A stretch of 64,000 nt of DNA from Selaginella moellendorffii (taxonomy: Eukaryota > Streptophyta > Lycopodiopsida > Selaginellales > Selaginellaceae), in NCBI RefSeq assembly GCF_000143415.4, contig NW_003314263.1, positions 133,833 to 197,832 on the forward strand. Reading direction: 5' to 3'. Shown piece by piece: positions 39,621 through 51,253 of this stretch. The notes below the pieces were generated by a model that did no database searches, was not told where the DNA came from, and saw nothing but the letters and a program-made list of their open reading frames with translations. The translations under genes were made by a program, and so were the position numbers. Numbering within the stretch: position 1 is the stretch's first letter; each line of letters opens with the position of its first letter.

Positions 39621-42600
39621 ATGGCCTTCAGGGTTGGGGAAAAGGTTTACATTTTGAATGGTGGGAAGAGAGTTGCAAAAGGGACCTTTGTATCTATGGA
39701 TCGGAACTTTGTTATACACTGTCAAAGGCTTGGGGAAGGCAATGCTGCTGTATCAGTAGAGACTGTCTTCGATGGGAATGTGGTCGCTATTGAACGAGGA
39801 GAGATGGTCGTCGGGGTAAATGTTGTTGTTGCCTTGAAAAATCTTCAGAAGAAAGCAGATGTTGGGGACAGCGCAAGTGCGACGCATGTTCCCTCCGTGG
39901 ATCTTAAGAACCGTGCTACATGGATTCAGGCAAAGGTGTTTCTAAACAACCCCGAGGGGGAGGTGGTAGGTGAGGGCTTAGCCACAGTTGTCGATCCAAG
40001 AGATGCGGTTGCTAATCAAGAATTGGGCTGGGATGATATTGGAGTTGCGATTTTAGAGGTTGTTGACACAGAAGAAAACAGTCTGACTATTGGAAGCATT
40101 GTGCGGTGGAAATTGAGGCACTTAGTGTTTGAGAATGTGAAGGATTCACAATCAAACACCACTACAACTGATGACAGAACATCTCTTCATGGGAAAAGAA
40201 AGTACACCTTCCTAAAGCGCAGCCAATGGGATCGGAGCAACGAACCGAAAAGGCAGAAAATGGCGATGGAGGTTCGAATGGTCTCGACAATTGCTTGTTG
40301 CAAGAGGAGGTGCTGTCAACATGCTGATTGGGATGCTATTGAAGAGGAGAGAGCAAGATACAAGACATTGTCCTGGAAGGCAGCTCGCAATTTTGTGTAT
40401 GAGGCATTACGGTCATCTGTTGATGCTTCAGAACATCAGGTGGGGGGCATGGTCTTCCAGAGGGGTTTGGTCTGCATGAAGGCATGGAGAATCATTTATG
40501 GAGTCCCTCGAACCACATTCTACAGAATCAAAACTGAGTTCGAGGAACAAAGGGTTCAACAGGCAGTCCATGGGAACGACGGTACGCACAAAACCAGGGG
40601 TCATGTTGTATATGGAGAGGCAATCTTCAAGAGGTTTGTCGAGACATGTAGCGAGCAGCAACCACATAAAACCTGCCTCTTGGAAGATGGAACACGAGAC
40701 ACCCAACGAGTTCTCCCTTCCATGTATACCAAGGGGGCCATATTGGAAGATGTGAATCGGGAACTCCAGAGTAATGGCTATAGGAAGCTGAGCCAATCTA
40801 GATTTAGTAGATTGTGGAGCAACAGGTTCAGGGATGTGAGTATAGGAAAGTACTCCAGCTTTTCAAAGTGTGACAAGTGCACTGCTATCAAAATGGCTTT
40901 GTCGAAGAATTCTTGCAGCGCTCAAGAGCGAGAGACGTTGGTTAGAAGGCGGCTCGACCACAACATCGAGCAGAGAAGCTGCAGGACTGCATATTATCAT
41001 AACAGGATTCTCTCCATGGAGAGACCTGACTCTTACCTCTGCATCATCCACGACAAAATGGACCAGAAAAAGACGTGCTTACCTCGACTCAATCCTGCCC
41101 CCAAGGCAATCTCTTCATCCATGCAGCTGCCTGTGTCTCTGTTTGGCATAATCGCTCATGGGCATGGTGCCCAGAACTATGGGAACTTCTTTGTACCTCT
41201 ATGGGGTGGCGGGGGTGCAAACATGATGATTGCGTCCCTAGCAAAACACTTAAAGTCTCTGCAAAGTGCGCAGACTGAGCTGAACGGCCAACCCTTGCAT
41301 AAGGCCCTTGTCGATCGAACCCCATACAAGGTTCAGCTGGAGGAGGAGCAAAGGCTTGCAGTATCGTGTGGGGCCCCATGCCATCCCAGTGAATATGTTG
41401 GCCGTCAGATTGTAGGGTTATCACGTGAGGCCTCATGCCATTCCGACGAGGCTGGTCACTCGGTGAATGCACAGCCTCATCCAAACGAAGCAGAATCTCA
41501 AGGAAGTTCTTGCAGCCGATGTGGCCTTCCACCCCATCTTCTGCTCCAAACAGACAATGCTGGCAGTGAGAACAAAAACATGTACGTCTTTGCGTGCTTG
41601 GCGATGCTTGTTGCCAAAGGCATATTTGAAACGGTTACACTTGGCTTTCTCATGGTTGGGCACACTCATGAAGACGTCGATGCCATGTTCAGTCACCTGG
41701 CAGAGTCCCTCCGGCGATCCAATGTCCTCACCCTCCCACAACTCTACGATGAATTCCAAAATTGCATCAAAGGCACTGTTGAAGCTGCACTTCTGACAGA
41801 GGTTCCAGACTTTAAGGGGTTTGTAAGAGGCTACATCAGGGACGGATCCGAAACGCTGATTGGCCACTCCAAGCCTCTTCAGTTTCATTTCAGCATGTGT
41901 GACGGTGTTCCAGTGATGAGGTACAAGATGAGAGAATGGGACACAGTGTGGCTGCCAGTGGACGGCATTGAACTCTTCAAGAGAGATCCCATAACTGGGG
42001 AACCTATGATTCCTCAGGGTTCCCCACGGCCGATGCACCCGGATGGACTCAAAGACCAGGAAAGTATAGTGGCCGGGATTAGACAGCATATTGCCTTCTG
42101 GAAGAGGGGGTTGGTGTTTGGTGGAGAATCCTATTTTCAGAGGTGCAAGCCTTTGCTCGAATACTGGGAGAAGATTATATCTGCTATCCAAAATAGGCCG
42201 GTTGTATATGAAGAATTGGAAGAGTCCTTTTGGCCAGAACCCAGAGCACCAGATAGTAGCGGAACAATGTCCTCTGGAAATGCAGTGACAGATAACGATG
42301 TTGAGGATCACTATTGTGGGCCGAGGAACAAGAAGCTGGATTCAGCATTCAATCCAGTACAGGTCTGCAAAGGAATGGTCGTGCTTGTCAGACCCAGTAA
42401 TAAAAAACAAATGATATGGGTGGGGCGCTGCATCATTGATGCAGAGGAGGACGCGGAAACTAACTCCTTCAATGTAACTGTGGAGTGGTTCAAGCCAAGT
42501 TCTGGATATACGAAGGATTGCCTAGAAAAGAGATGGGTGCTGAATCCAAGGGATCCCAGCATGAGCATATCGGTGGATAATGTTGTGCATGGTTGGATGC

Positions 42601-42731
42601 GGAAGCAGAGTGCCACCATCACCTTGCCAGACCATGCAAGAGATGCAGCAAGAGCATTCATAACCCGGGTTCAAGGTGAGATTCATGAATATTCCTTTAC
42701 TAAGTTTCTAATGTATTTTATTTCAAGGTGA
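39621..42731 (+). CDS. DDE-type transposase-like protein, full-length copy in copy II (1036 aa)
   Basis: Intact frame of the same length as 14207-17317, with a small number of substitutions (for example GTFVSMD, SQWDRSNE) and no indel or stop. The predicted catalytic set is kept (CIIHDKMDQ, QTDNAGSENKN, GHTHEDVD), as are the Cys-rich segment and both in-frame palindromes. It has its own upstream promoter copy and leader acceptor. It is the only full transposase in copy II and, with copy I, a candidate source of activity for both elements. Confidence 0.8.
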   Translation: MAFRVGEKVYILNGGKRVAKGTFVSMDRNFVIHCQRLGEGNAAVSVETVFDGNVVAIERGEMVVGVNVVVALKNLQKKADVGDSASATHVPSVDLKNRATWIQAKVFLNNPEGEVVGEGLATVVDPRDAVANQELGWDDIGVAILEVVDTEENSLTIGSIVRWKLRHLVFENVKDSQSNTTTTDDRTSLHGKRKYTFLKRSQWDRSNEPKRQKMAMEVRMVSTIACCKRRCCQHADWDAIEEERARYKTLSWKAARNFVYEALRSSVDASEHQVGGMVFQRGLVCMKAWRIIYGVPRTTFYRIKTEFEEQRVQQAVHGNDGTHKTRGHVVYGEAIFKRFVETCSEQQPHKTCLLEDGTRDTQRVLPSMYTKGAILEDVNRELQSNGYRKLSQSRFSRLWSNRFRDVSIGKYSSFSKCDKCTAIKMALSKNSCSAQERETLVRRRLDHNIEQRSCRTAYYHNRILSMERPDSYLCIIHDKMDQKKTCLPRLNPAPKAISSSMQLPVSLFGIIAHGHGAQNYGNFFVPLWGGGGANMMIASLAKHLKSLQSAQTELNGQPLHKALVDRTPYKVQLEEEQRLAVSCGAPCHPSEYVGRQIVGLSREASCHSDEAGHSVNAQPHPNEAESQGSSCSRCGLPPHLLLQTDNAGSENKNMYVFACLAMLVAKGIFETVTLGFLMVGHTHEDVDAMFSHLAESLRRSNVLTLPQLYDEFQNCIKGTVEAALLTEVPDFKGFVRGYIRDGSETLIGHSKPLQFHFSMCDGVPVMRYKMREWDTVWLPVDGIELFKRDPITGEPMIPQGSPRPMHPDGLKDQESIVAGIRQHIAFWKRGLVFGGESYFQRCKPLLEYWEKIISAIQNRPVVYEELEESFWPEPRAPDSSGTMSSGNAVTDNDVEDHYCGPRNKKLDSAFNPVQVCKGMVVLVRPSNKKQMIWVGRCIIDAEEDAETNSFNVTVEWFKPSSGYTKDCLEKRWVLNPRDPSMSISVDNVVHGWMRKQSATITLPDHARDAARAFITRVQGEIHEYSFTKFLMYFISR

Positions 42732-44257
42732 ACAATCCGAATCTGAATCAAAGGAGGCGTGATGGCATGTGGCCTTACGCCATTCCTAGGTGAGATGATA
42801 CAAATAACAAGTATAAATTCTTAGTTGTTCTAGCAAATCTTACTTAAAGTTCAAGGTGAACAAGCCGAATATGAATTCATCGGATTGTTATAACAAATTG
42901 CGAGGTGATGGCATGAGGCGATACGCCATTTAAGAGTGGTAGCCATTCCTATATGAGGTGAGTGAAGTATTTATTAGAAATACCTCATTCAATTGTGCAC
43001 TTCTAAGTCTTGGTCCACTTAGTACTGTTTGCATGTTTTTATTTTAATTCTTTCTCTAAAATGTTATTTAGCATGTGGCTTCATGCCATTGCTCTCCACA
43101 ATCATGCATTGAATTTCTATCCTTGCATAATACTTCTCCATATATATAGCATGTGCGCACATGTGATATGGTTCATTAGGCCTGATATAGTGTGTGAGGT
43201 AAAACAAAGATGATGTGACATATGCATTTACCAATCACACGTGCATAAATCTAATAATATGGCATGTGGCCCATATTAATGGCACATAAACCCATATTCT
43301 GGGCTTACGTGCTTTATGTACCATCATTCCCTTGCAGCATGTGTGTTGGTTTCCTTTTATAACACAACGAACTCCATATTTTAGGGTGAAGAGCATTCTC
43401 ATGGCAAGCACAAAATCTGTAAGTGCGGCAGAAAAGGAGACGGAGAAGGAGATAGGTGAAGATGTAGAATATATAAGTCTTCCAAACTCCCCGTACTATA
43501 CTCCAGGTGATCATTTTTCTGAACAAATGGCAACATTAACAACTATCAAGAACGCCCCAGTAACGTTAGAGACAACAATCCAAAGCAAAACAACTGACCT
43601 GGAGAAGGATGATACGCTTAGGCTTATAATGGCGTGTGCCCTCATGCCATTTACTTGATCACCAAATACCTTTTTCCCTTTGCACTAGTATATCTTAATA
43701 CCGGTCTGAGAAATAGAATGGCATGTGCCCTCAGGCCTTTTACTAAATCACCTTTGAAAGAAATGCAAGCCTCTATATCGTAAAAAAAAGGTACTAGAGA
43801 AATTCCTTAATAATATGAATGTTATTTAGTTTCATGAAAATACACTAAGGGTCAAATGAGTTAAATGACTTCTCCAGACTAGCAATGCCTCTTGCTACAC
43901 CTTCACAATTAGATTCGTTAGAAAAAGATAACATTCAATAATATCTAAATGTTCTCACCATTAAGTTATATGTCTGGCTAATAGGAATGACGTTCATCTT
44001 GGAAAGCTCACCACACGCTCAATGAACAAACAAATAGTGTGTGCGCGCATGCCATCGCTCTTCTTTAGCTTCAGATTCGGCTTGTTCACCTTGACAATGA
44101 GATTTATTATACAACCAGATGGACTCAGTCTGGACATAAAGTCACCGCGCTAGTCACCATGCCCCAGATATGTCTAGCCCTTGGACAAAAAACATATAAT
44201 TTCACGTCATTTTCAAATACATGAAAATTTGTACCTAGTCCCATTTTACTGCATAAA
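42732..44257 (+). other. 3' region of copy II up to the right inverted repeat
   Basis: Matches 17318-18880, with the same palindromes and the CAAGGTGAACAA repeats. Only the small frame at 43401 is seen. Confidence 0.6.
43401..43658 (+). pseudogene. Small hydrophilic frame, 3'-deleted copy
   Basis: Starts MASTKSVSAAEKETE like the copies at 17987 and 21524. A 39-bp deletion near the end shifts it into palindrome sequence, giving a different C-terminus. Confidence 0.35.
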
Positions 44258-44846
44258 TCCCACTTTAACGAAATAGAGCTTTGTGACTCCTTTATTGTTT
44301 TGGAGTCTGCATCTTTCTTATGATCCCAATTATAGTTGTTTACCACAACTACATTAGCCCGTTTGCTGTGTCAAACGCTCATCTGGATCACATCCTCAAT
44401 TCTCTGAGAAAACCCTTATACTGTTCCCAAGATCCCAAAGTCGTTCCCTTACTTGGCCCTTTTTCCATCCACCACATTGCACACAAGGTCATGTATGAAC
44501 TTGAGTGGAGAGCCATATCCTCTCGACATGCTCCTCCTCGAGAATAAGTCCATATCTAGGACCTTCCAAATCCAATACAAGTGGTGATATACTTAGCCAC
44601 CAATAAGAGTCGGACTAAGGAATAGCTCTAATACCAAATTGTAAGCGACTAATTTTTCCATTCTACTTTAGTCACTTAACTATACCTCCAACCACTTGGA
44701 GGAGTTTCATTCACAACCTCCATAAGTCTAATTCAAGACTTGGGGCCTGCTCACCCTGAGAAGGGCATCTATGCCACTCAACCTTTGCACTTGGTTCAAG
44801 TGCTCCACGTGTCCAATCCCATGATCGACACCCCAAGGTACCACCG

Positions 44847-46759
44847 TGTAGCGCACCTGAATTTGGAGCCAAACTCCAAGCCTGTTGTGCTATGAAACGA
44901 GGGTCTGGTACAATCCCACGAGCACTAGCTCCCCATATCTAGCACTTGCACGCAAAATGGTGTCAGACGAAGTCTGGCACAATTTTGGCATACCGGTGGC
45001 CTAACACGAGGAGGAGGGTACCCCACCGACTAGAGCAGCGTGGGGCTTAGGCTTTGAAGTGTTAGTTTACTGGGCTTAGCATTTGTACTCAGCCAGATGG
45101 ACATAAGGTAGGAACTCCTATGTGTTTCTAGCTGAGCATTCTCAGCCTGGCTCTTAGTTCTCTTTTGCTCTGTCTTGCACTGGCTTGGCAAGAACCCTCG
45201 CATATTGAGACTAGTCCCTCAATATCGTTGGATGATAGCTTACCGTGTCTGCCAAACACCCTCGCTATCACGCCCTTTGTGTTGGTCTCATTTCTGTCCC
45301 AAATGCTATTTATGGAAAGTGTCTAGATTAGCTCATTTGGCATATCTACGGAATGTAGAGATTGGCCTGAACACAATGGTGTTCGTCCTGTGTCCAAATG
45401 CACAATCTAAGGACATTTCATATTTAGTAAATTTCGAGCTTGTCCCAGAGACTAACTCCTGGTACTAAGGGAGGCTTGGGGTGAAAGCCCAAAGCGTGTG
45501 TTCCTCAAGGGGGGGGGGGGGGGGGTGGGGCTATGGGGGGTTCCAAATGTATAGTAAGGATAGTGGTTGGAATGCATGTTCGACTACCTGAGACATTAGT
45601 TTGGCTCCCACTGGGCTGTGTCGCTCCTTGTTCTGCATCCGGCTTGGGTCGATCGGCATCGTCGGGATGTATCCTATCAAGTGGGAGATCAAGTGTGGCT
45701 ATCTTCCCGGAACTTGAACATTAAGGGTTCTTTGTCTCGGAAGCTCTTGCTGAGATATGTTGGACCCTATCGGGTGCTAAAACGTATTGGTGATGTATCC
45801 TATAAGTTGGATCTTCCAGATGAGTTATCTCAGCTATATGATGTGTTTCATGTTAGTTTACTGGCACCATATTTTCCTGCTGTGGAACTCTCTACGGATA
45901 TGCGTCCTTCGCCAATAATCATGGATGGTGAACCTGAGTATGAAGCTGAATCTATCCTAGATTCTCGGGTTCGGAGACAGGCTCATGCGAAGGAATATCT
46001 AGTTAAGTGGAAAGGTTACTCGACTTGTGAATCAACTTGGGAACCTCTTAGGAATCTTACACATGCTCGTGAGTTTGTCACGGAGTATGAGAATAGTAAT
46101 AAAACATAGCTTTTGTAAACCTTGTAATAAATCTTGCAAATTAATAAGGTCATATATTTCTATAAATCAAAGTGTCATTTCTCTCATTCGATAGTACTTG
46201 GGTCAGTTTTGGCAGGCTGACTTCGGCACTTCGGTGCATGGGTCCAATCCATAACCATGGGGATAACTATTATAGACTAATCACAAGTCCCCACCTCTCT
46301 CTTGATGTCTCATTTTTGAAAAAGGGCGTGGTCGTGTAAACAACTTAATCTGCTAGTTTATAATAGTTCTCTAAATCTTCCCGACAGGGTTGATTTCTTG
46401 CTTAGGGGAAGTTGGGCCTCTGGCCTTCTCCCTATGTCCCTACGGGCAGGGATGTATCATTCCTTTGTAAGCCGAGTGGTACTCGGAGCAGCAAGGGTGG
46501 CTAACTTCGTTAGTCATTTCCTTGTCGGCAACAGCCGGAGGGTGTCTGAGTCTTAACGTCTTTGGACGTAGAGGAGAGGTTGTTCCATCACTCATTTAAG
46601 TCGGTGTGTTTCCCATATAGTGTGCTTTCCATTAACTTTCAGAGTTGTTTCCTTGATGGTTTGCTAGACTCGGGTATGCATCGACGAGGACGTCGATCTT
46701 CCCCAAGGGGGGAGAGTGTCGCGAATGTGACTTTGGGTATCAAAAGATACTGTCGATAC
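44847..46759. repeat. Rearranged 3' end and 3' LTR of chromovirus copy 1
   Basis: 44847 to about 45055 is the LTR end in element orientation. About 45056-45648 is the LTR middle, inverted. About 45649-46750 is also inverted and holds integrase tail, chromodomain, 3' UTR, polypurine tract (46703-46716) and the first bases of the LTR (46717-46750). About 90 bp of LTR present at 54005-54095 is missing. A run of about 18 G lies at 45511-45528. Confidence 0.75.
45651..46109 (+). pseudogene. Integrase C-terminus and chromodomain, displaced to the plus strand
   Basis: The frame begins at HRRDVSYQVGDQVWLSS, the usual sequence after the integrase core, runs through LLRYVGPYRVLKRIG and DVFHVSLLAPY, and ends in a chromodomain (EYEAESILDSRVRRQ, EYLVKWKGY, STWEPLRNL). 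Chromodomains of chromoviruses direct integration through histone marks. It is separated from and inverted relative to its integrase (46760-48280), so no joined product is possible. Confidence 0.85.
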
Positions 46760-48280
46760 CTATCCTGAGCTTTTGCCCATCGCCTCAGTAGCTCTAGACC
46801 AACCTTGGCGTAGCTGCTCCGCATAAGTCTCAACGGCTGGGACCAACACTTCGGTCATTGGTTTTGGTACAACAATCTGTTGAGGAACCCCACGAGCATT
46901 CCCTTGCAGCATCTCCCATGGAGAACAGCCTATAGCGCTGTGAAATGTGTTGTTATAACATATTTCTGCTGTATCCAAATGCTCAACCCAATCGCGTTGG
47001 TCCGCCGCGACATAGTACCGCAGATAATCCTCAACTTGAGCATTCACACGTTCGGTCTGCCCATCAGTCTGAGGATGATAAGCCGTACTAAACTTTAACT
47101 TGGTACCAAACAACTGGAACAGTGTGCCCCAAAACTTCCCCGTAAACCTCGAATCTCTATCCGAGATCATCTCTTCAGGAAGACCACAAACCCGCACTAC
47201 TTCATGGAAAAAGAGCTTTGCTGCTTGTTTCGCATTCACTGTTCCCACAGTTGGAATGAAGTGTGCAATCTTTGACAACCGATCCACAACCACCATCAAA
47301 GTATCATAACCCTTAGACTTCGGCAAGCAAGTGACGAAATCAAGTGTCACACTTTGAAATGGCCATGCCGGTGCTGGAATGCACTGCAACTTCCCAGCCT
47401 GCTTCTTAGTTTTGCGCTTACATTGCTGGCATATAGGGTAGGAATGGACATAGTCTGCTACATCACCTTCCATACCAGACCAGAAAAATCCCTTTTTCAA
47501 TGAAGCCAGAGTCTTTCGCTGTCCACCATGTCCCGCTGCTGGAACATCATGATGTTCCCGCATAAATAACTGCTGCAAATCCTTAGAGGGAAGATACAAT
47601 CTTTCTTGCTTATAGAATATAAGCCCATCCCGAACTGAGAAGTGAAGCTTCGCATTAGTGTGACTAGCAACTTTCGCTGCTTCGCTACCAAGGCTCTGCT
47701 TCAACAACCCCGCACGGCATAAGATTGCCTTCGCTAATGGATCACTTCCATACCAAGCCCAAACGTCCTCCAACCAGTCTGAACTGATTACTGATATTGC
47801 CCGGAATTGAGCTTGACAACTCCACGCATCCGGAACAATATTGTCTTTACTAGGTTTATATATGATTTCAATATCATATCTAGCAAGCTTCTCTTGCCAA
47901 CGAGCTTGCTTTGGCATTAGCTTAGGCTGCATTGCAAAGTAGCTTAGTGTGTTACTATCCATATAAACCTTGGTTTGTCCACCCAAGTAGTGTCTCCAGT
48001 GTTCCAGGGCCGACACTATAGCAAACATCTCTTTCTCATGCGTTGGCCATCTTCGTTGGGTCTCATCCAATTTCTTGGAATAGAACGCAACAGGACAACC
48101 ATGTTGCCTTAGCGTAACATCAACCTCTTTGTCACAATCTTGCTGCAACATGGCACCGATAGCATAGCCAGATGCATCACAGTGCACTTCAAAGAGTTTA
48201 TCAAGATTTGGGATCCTGAGAACAAGAACCGTAGTCAAGATGTCCTTCAACTGTACAAAAGCATGCTGACAAGCTGGTGT
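46760..48280 (-). pseudogene. RNase H and integrase core of chromovirus copy 1
   Basis: RNase H starts at VHCDASGYAIGA and keeps EKEMFAI. The integrase zinc region has HHDVPAAGHGGQ and YPICQQC, with Tyr where the first Cys of the usual CPxC is expected, and the DDE core is present (LDFVTCLPK, SDRDSRFTG, HPQTDGQTERVN). The frame continues from the RT but for one stop at about 48278-48280. It ends abruptly in inverted sequence at 46759. Confidence 0.85.
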
Positions 48281-49720
48281 TCAATGAAACAGAATACTAC
48301 TCTTCGTCAACTCAGTCAACAGAAGAGCAATTCTTGCAAAATTGCGGACAAACTTGCGATAGTATCCCGCCAAACCGAGAAAGGAACGAACATCTGATAC
48401 AATGGTCAGGACTTCCCAGAACTTCACCGCTTCCACCTTCTTTGGATCAACTTCAATCACGCCACCATCAACTATATGTCTGAGAAAGTTTACGCGCAGT
48501 TGACCAAAAGCGCATTTACTTTCCCTAGCATACAGTTTGTGTTCGCGCAACTTCTGAAACACCAGCTCCAAGTGTTTCAAATGATCCTCTAATGTTTTGC
48601 TGAAGACTAGAACATCGTTGATATATAGGACAACAAATGTGTCCAGATAATCTCCAAATATTCTATCCATCATAGTGTTGAACGTTGCCGGAGCATTGCA
48701 TAACCCGAACGGCATGACAAGGAACTCATAAGATCCGTACCGAGTCTTAAAGGCTGTCTTCTCCACATCCTGATCCATCACCCGTATCTGATGATACCCG
48801 GATCGCAAATCAAATTGCGTAAAATACTTAGCCTTTAAGAGTTGGTCAAACAAGTCATCAATGCGAGGCAAAGGATAATTGTTTTTAACCGTGATCTTGT
48901 TGAGTGCCCGATAGTTAATACACATCCTCATGGTTCCATCCTTTTTTATAACAAAAAGGACTAGCGCTCTATAAGGTGACTTGCTTGGTCGGATATGACC
49001 TTTGTCAAGAATCCCCGTGAGTTGCTTCTTGAGTTCAGCCATCTCCTTGATGTTCAACCGATATGGAGCTTTCGTAGGTGGTTTAGAACCCGGAATAACC
49101 TCAATCCGATGATCAACTTCATGGCTAGAAGGTAGCCCTGGTGGCAAATCCTTTGGGAAGATATCCTGATTCTACACCAACAACTTCAATATCTTCTTTG
49201 GTACAAGATCAACCCCGTCACCAATTTGAACTGAGTCACCAACACTCTCAGCTTCCATCACTTGAACCCAGAAGGTCTGACATCCCCTTTTAGCTGCTTT
49301 TTGAGCGGCCCTCGCAGTTAGGAACTTTGCATCCCAATCCTTTGAGGAACGCTTTTGCAACTGAAAGGATACATCAGGAAGTCCTTCTGACTTCAACGTG
49401 ATACAACTTTGTCCAGCACCATAAATCCCTTTTATATACTTGTTGAAGAAATCCATACTAAACACCATCTGAAAATTTGGTATCTTCAACACTACCAAGT
49501 CCACTCTTTCTTTCCACTTGGATATCTTTAATGGAACATCACTCACAAACTTTTTGGCTACTTGCCCACCTTCCGCAAACCGGAAGTGCATAGGTGACAT
49601 TTGCTTAGCATTCAATCCTAACAACTTAACTAAGTCTTCGGATATCACGTTGTGCGTAGCTCTCGTGTCAATCATCAATTGGATTCGGTGTCCATGGACA
49701 AAGCCTATCAGATACATCAA
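48281..49720 (-). pseudogene. Protease and reverse transcriptase of chromovirus copy 1
   Basis: The protease (49720-49172) has MIDTRATHNVIS, where the catalytic triad DTG is DTR. After one stop (49169-49171) the RT follows in the same frame: [36 protein letters not shown], and [12 protein letters not shown] where YIDD would be expected. Both changes fit a G-to-A mutation and would abolish activity. Thumb and connection ([15 protein letters not shown]) are present. Confidence 0.88.
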
Positions 49721-49753
49721 CGGATCAATGTTTGCATTGACTGTAAGAAAAGC

Positions 49754-51062
49754 TTAAGGAAAGAAACGAAAGTTACTCACCTCTTCTTCCTCATAGTCTA
49801 CATTGACCAACTCGTCAACCCCTTCAGCTTCACCACCACCGTCTTCCCTCATGACATTAACCCGAGATCTTATCTTATGCTTGTTGGGACATTCCGAGGA
49901 CCTATGTCCCGACTCTCCACAATGGAAGCAATGACCCACACTACTGTTCCGCTAGGAGCAGGTTTTGCAGGTTGCTGCTGCTTGTACCCACAAGGAAGAA
50001 GAAGCAATGACCCACACTACCTGTTCCGCTAGGAGCAAGTTTTGCAGGTTGCTACTGCTTGTACCCACCAGGAAGAAGAACCGAGGGCCTAGGACCAGAA
50101 GAAGCTGCTGGTGGTCTCCAACCACCACCACCTTTGTTAACCGTTGTTTGTGAGCCTCTAGGGCGAAACCTACTTTCAACCCTCTGTTTCCGATTCTAGG
50201 AATAAAAATTCCTAGAATTTTTATTCTTATCCGAGTTACTAGCATACAATTGCTGATATTGTTCCATGAGCGAGTGACTAAAGGCAACTTGTTGCGCTGC
50301 CTCCTTACACTCCAGGTATGCCTTTGGCTTAAACTTCAAAATTTTATTGTGAGAAAGTGAACTTAAACCCTCTAGAAAATAACTCCGAGCATCTTCGTCA
50401 CTCATATTTGCGATCATAATGCGCTTCTGAGCAAACGCATTAACGTAATGCATGAGATCCCCTCGCTACTTTAACTGCCGCAGCTCCGCGTGAAGTTTCA
50501 GACCAAGATCATCTAGCAAGTATTCCTTACGGATACGAGACTGCATCTTGGTCCAACTTCTAGTCTGCCCTTTTTCAGCACACACTTGGCGCCACCAAGT
50601 TTTGGCATGATCGGTGAGAAAGGATTGCACGCACGCAACTTTCGTACGATCATCTACGTCTGCCACTATGAAGTAGTTTTCCATATCGTAAACCCAGTCT
50701 TCCAAAACCTGATAGTCCCGCATGCCTCTGAAGTTGGGTGGCTTCGGAGGCTTGAACTTTGAAACTCGTGCAACTGGGGGTGGCTGCAAAACTTCATCGT
50801 CCTCAGAACTTGAAGAGGAGTCTGGTTTAGTTGCCTCAGCCTCTTTCTTCCTCTTCTTGTTTTACTTTTTCAATTTGCGAATCTCCCTTCGCAAATTCTC
50901 GATCTCAACTTCCTGAGCCGTACGCTGCAGCGCCGCAGCATCTGGTTCTTTCTCTTCTGACTCAGCCTTAGCCTTTTCCACAGCATCTCTAGCAGGAGTT
51001 TCCTCCTCTCGATTTGCCCGTCTAGAGGTTTCATCGTCATCAACACGGTTCCTCTTCACCAT
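49754..51062 (-). pseudogene. Gag of chromovirus copy 1
   Basis: Starts at ATG 51062 with MVKRNRVDDDE, an N-terminal charged coiled coil (EVEIENLRREIRKLKK), then a stop at 50859-50861; the capsid-like part follows (PPNFRGMRDYQVLEDWVYDM, HAKTWWRQV), a stop at 50463-50465, a second capsid part (AFAQKRIMIANMSDED) and a CCHC knuckle CFHCGESGHRSSEC at about 49915-49935. A 70-bp tandem duplication lies before the knuckle. Confidence 0.8.
49930..50083 (-). repeat. Two 70-bp tandem copies within gag
   Basis: The plus strand repeats GTTCCGCTAGGAGCA...TTTTGCAGGTTGCT and CTTGTACCCAC twice, with a few substitutions. It lies between capsid and zinc knuckle. Confidence 0.8.
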
Positions 51063-51239
51063 CCTGCTAGCTGCATGTATGTCGCTATCAGTAACTGAAC
51101 ATGCATACAATGTTCTTACCAAATGGTGCAATCCAACTAATCCTACACAGGTCGCTTCAGATCTACTAGAAAAGTCTCTGCGCATGCAACTTGAGTCAGA
51201 AAATCTGACAAAAGTTGGATAGGAATCGCTGAGAAAATT

Positions 51240-51253
51240 CCTCGGATACCAAA
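51240..51253 (-). other. Primer binding site of chromovirus copy 1
   Basis: Immediately inside the LTR end GCGCTACA the minus strand reads TTTGGTATCCGAGG, an initiator-Met-tRNA-type site with a few changes. Confidence 0.75.

Larger units (their letters stand above)
24231..44280. mobile_element. Large TIR DNA transposon, copy II (20 kb)
   Basis: Ends are AGCTCTATTTCG at 24231 and its complement at 44280, flanked by TTGTGA on both sides (24225-24230 and 44281-44286). In copy I numbering the order is 5199 to about 12711, a 3-kb gag element (31725-34775), about 12712 to 15533, then 12527 to 18903: a 3-kb segment is duplicated in tandem. The target, family A internal sequence, continues on both sides. 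Confidence 0.92.

Noticed and set aside
45511-45528. Poly-G run as a functional quadruplex
   Set aside because: A single homopolymer in a decayed LTR, with a variable counterpart at 51586-51602; most simply slippage or a sequencing limit.
46562-46768. Small plus-strand frames in the chromovirus 3' UTR
   Set aside because: Short, no motif, and they cross the polypurine tract.
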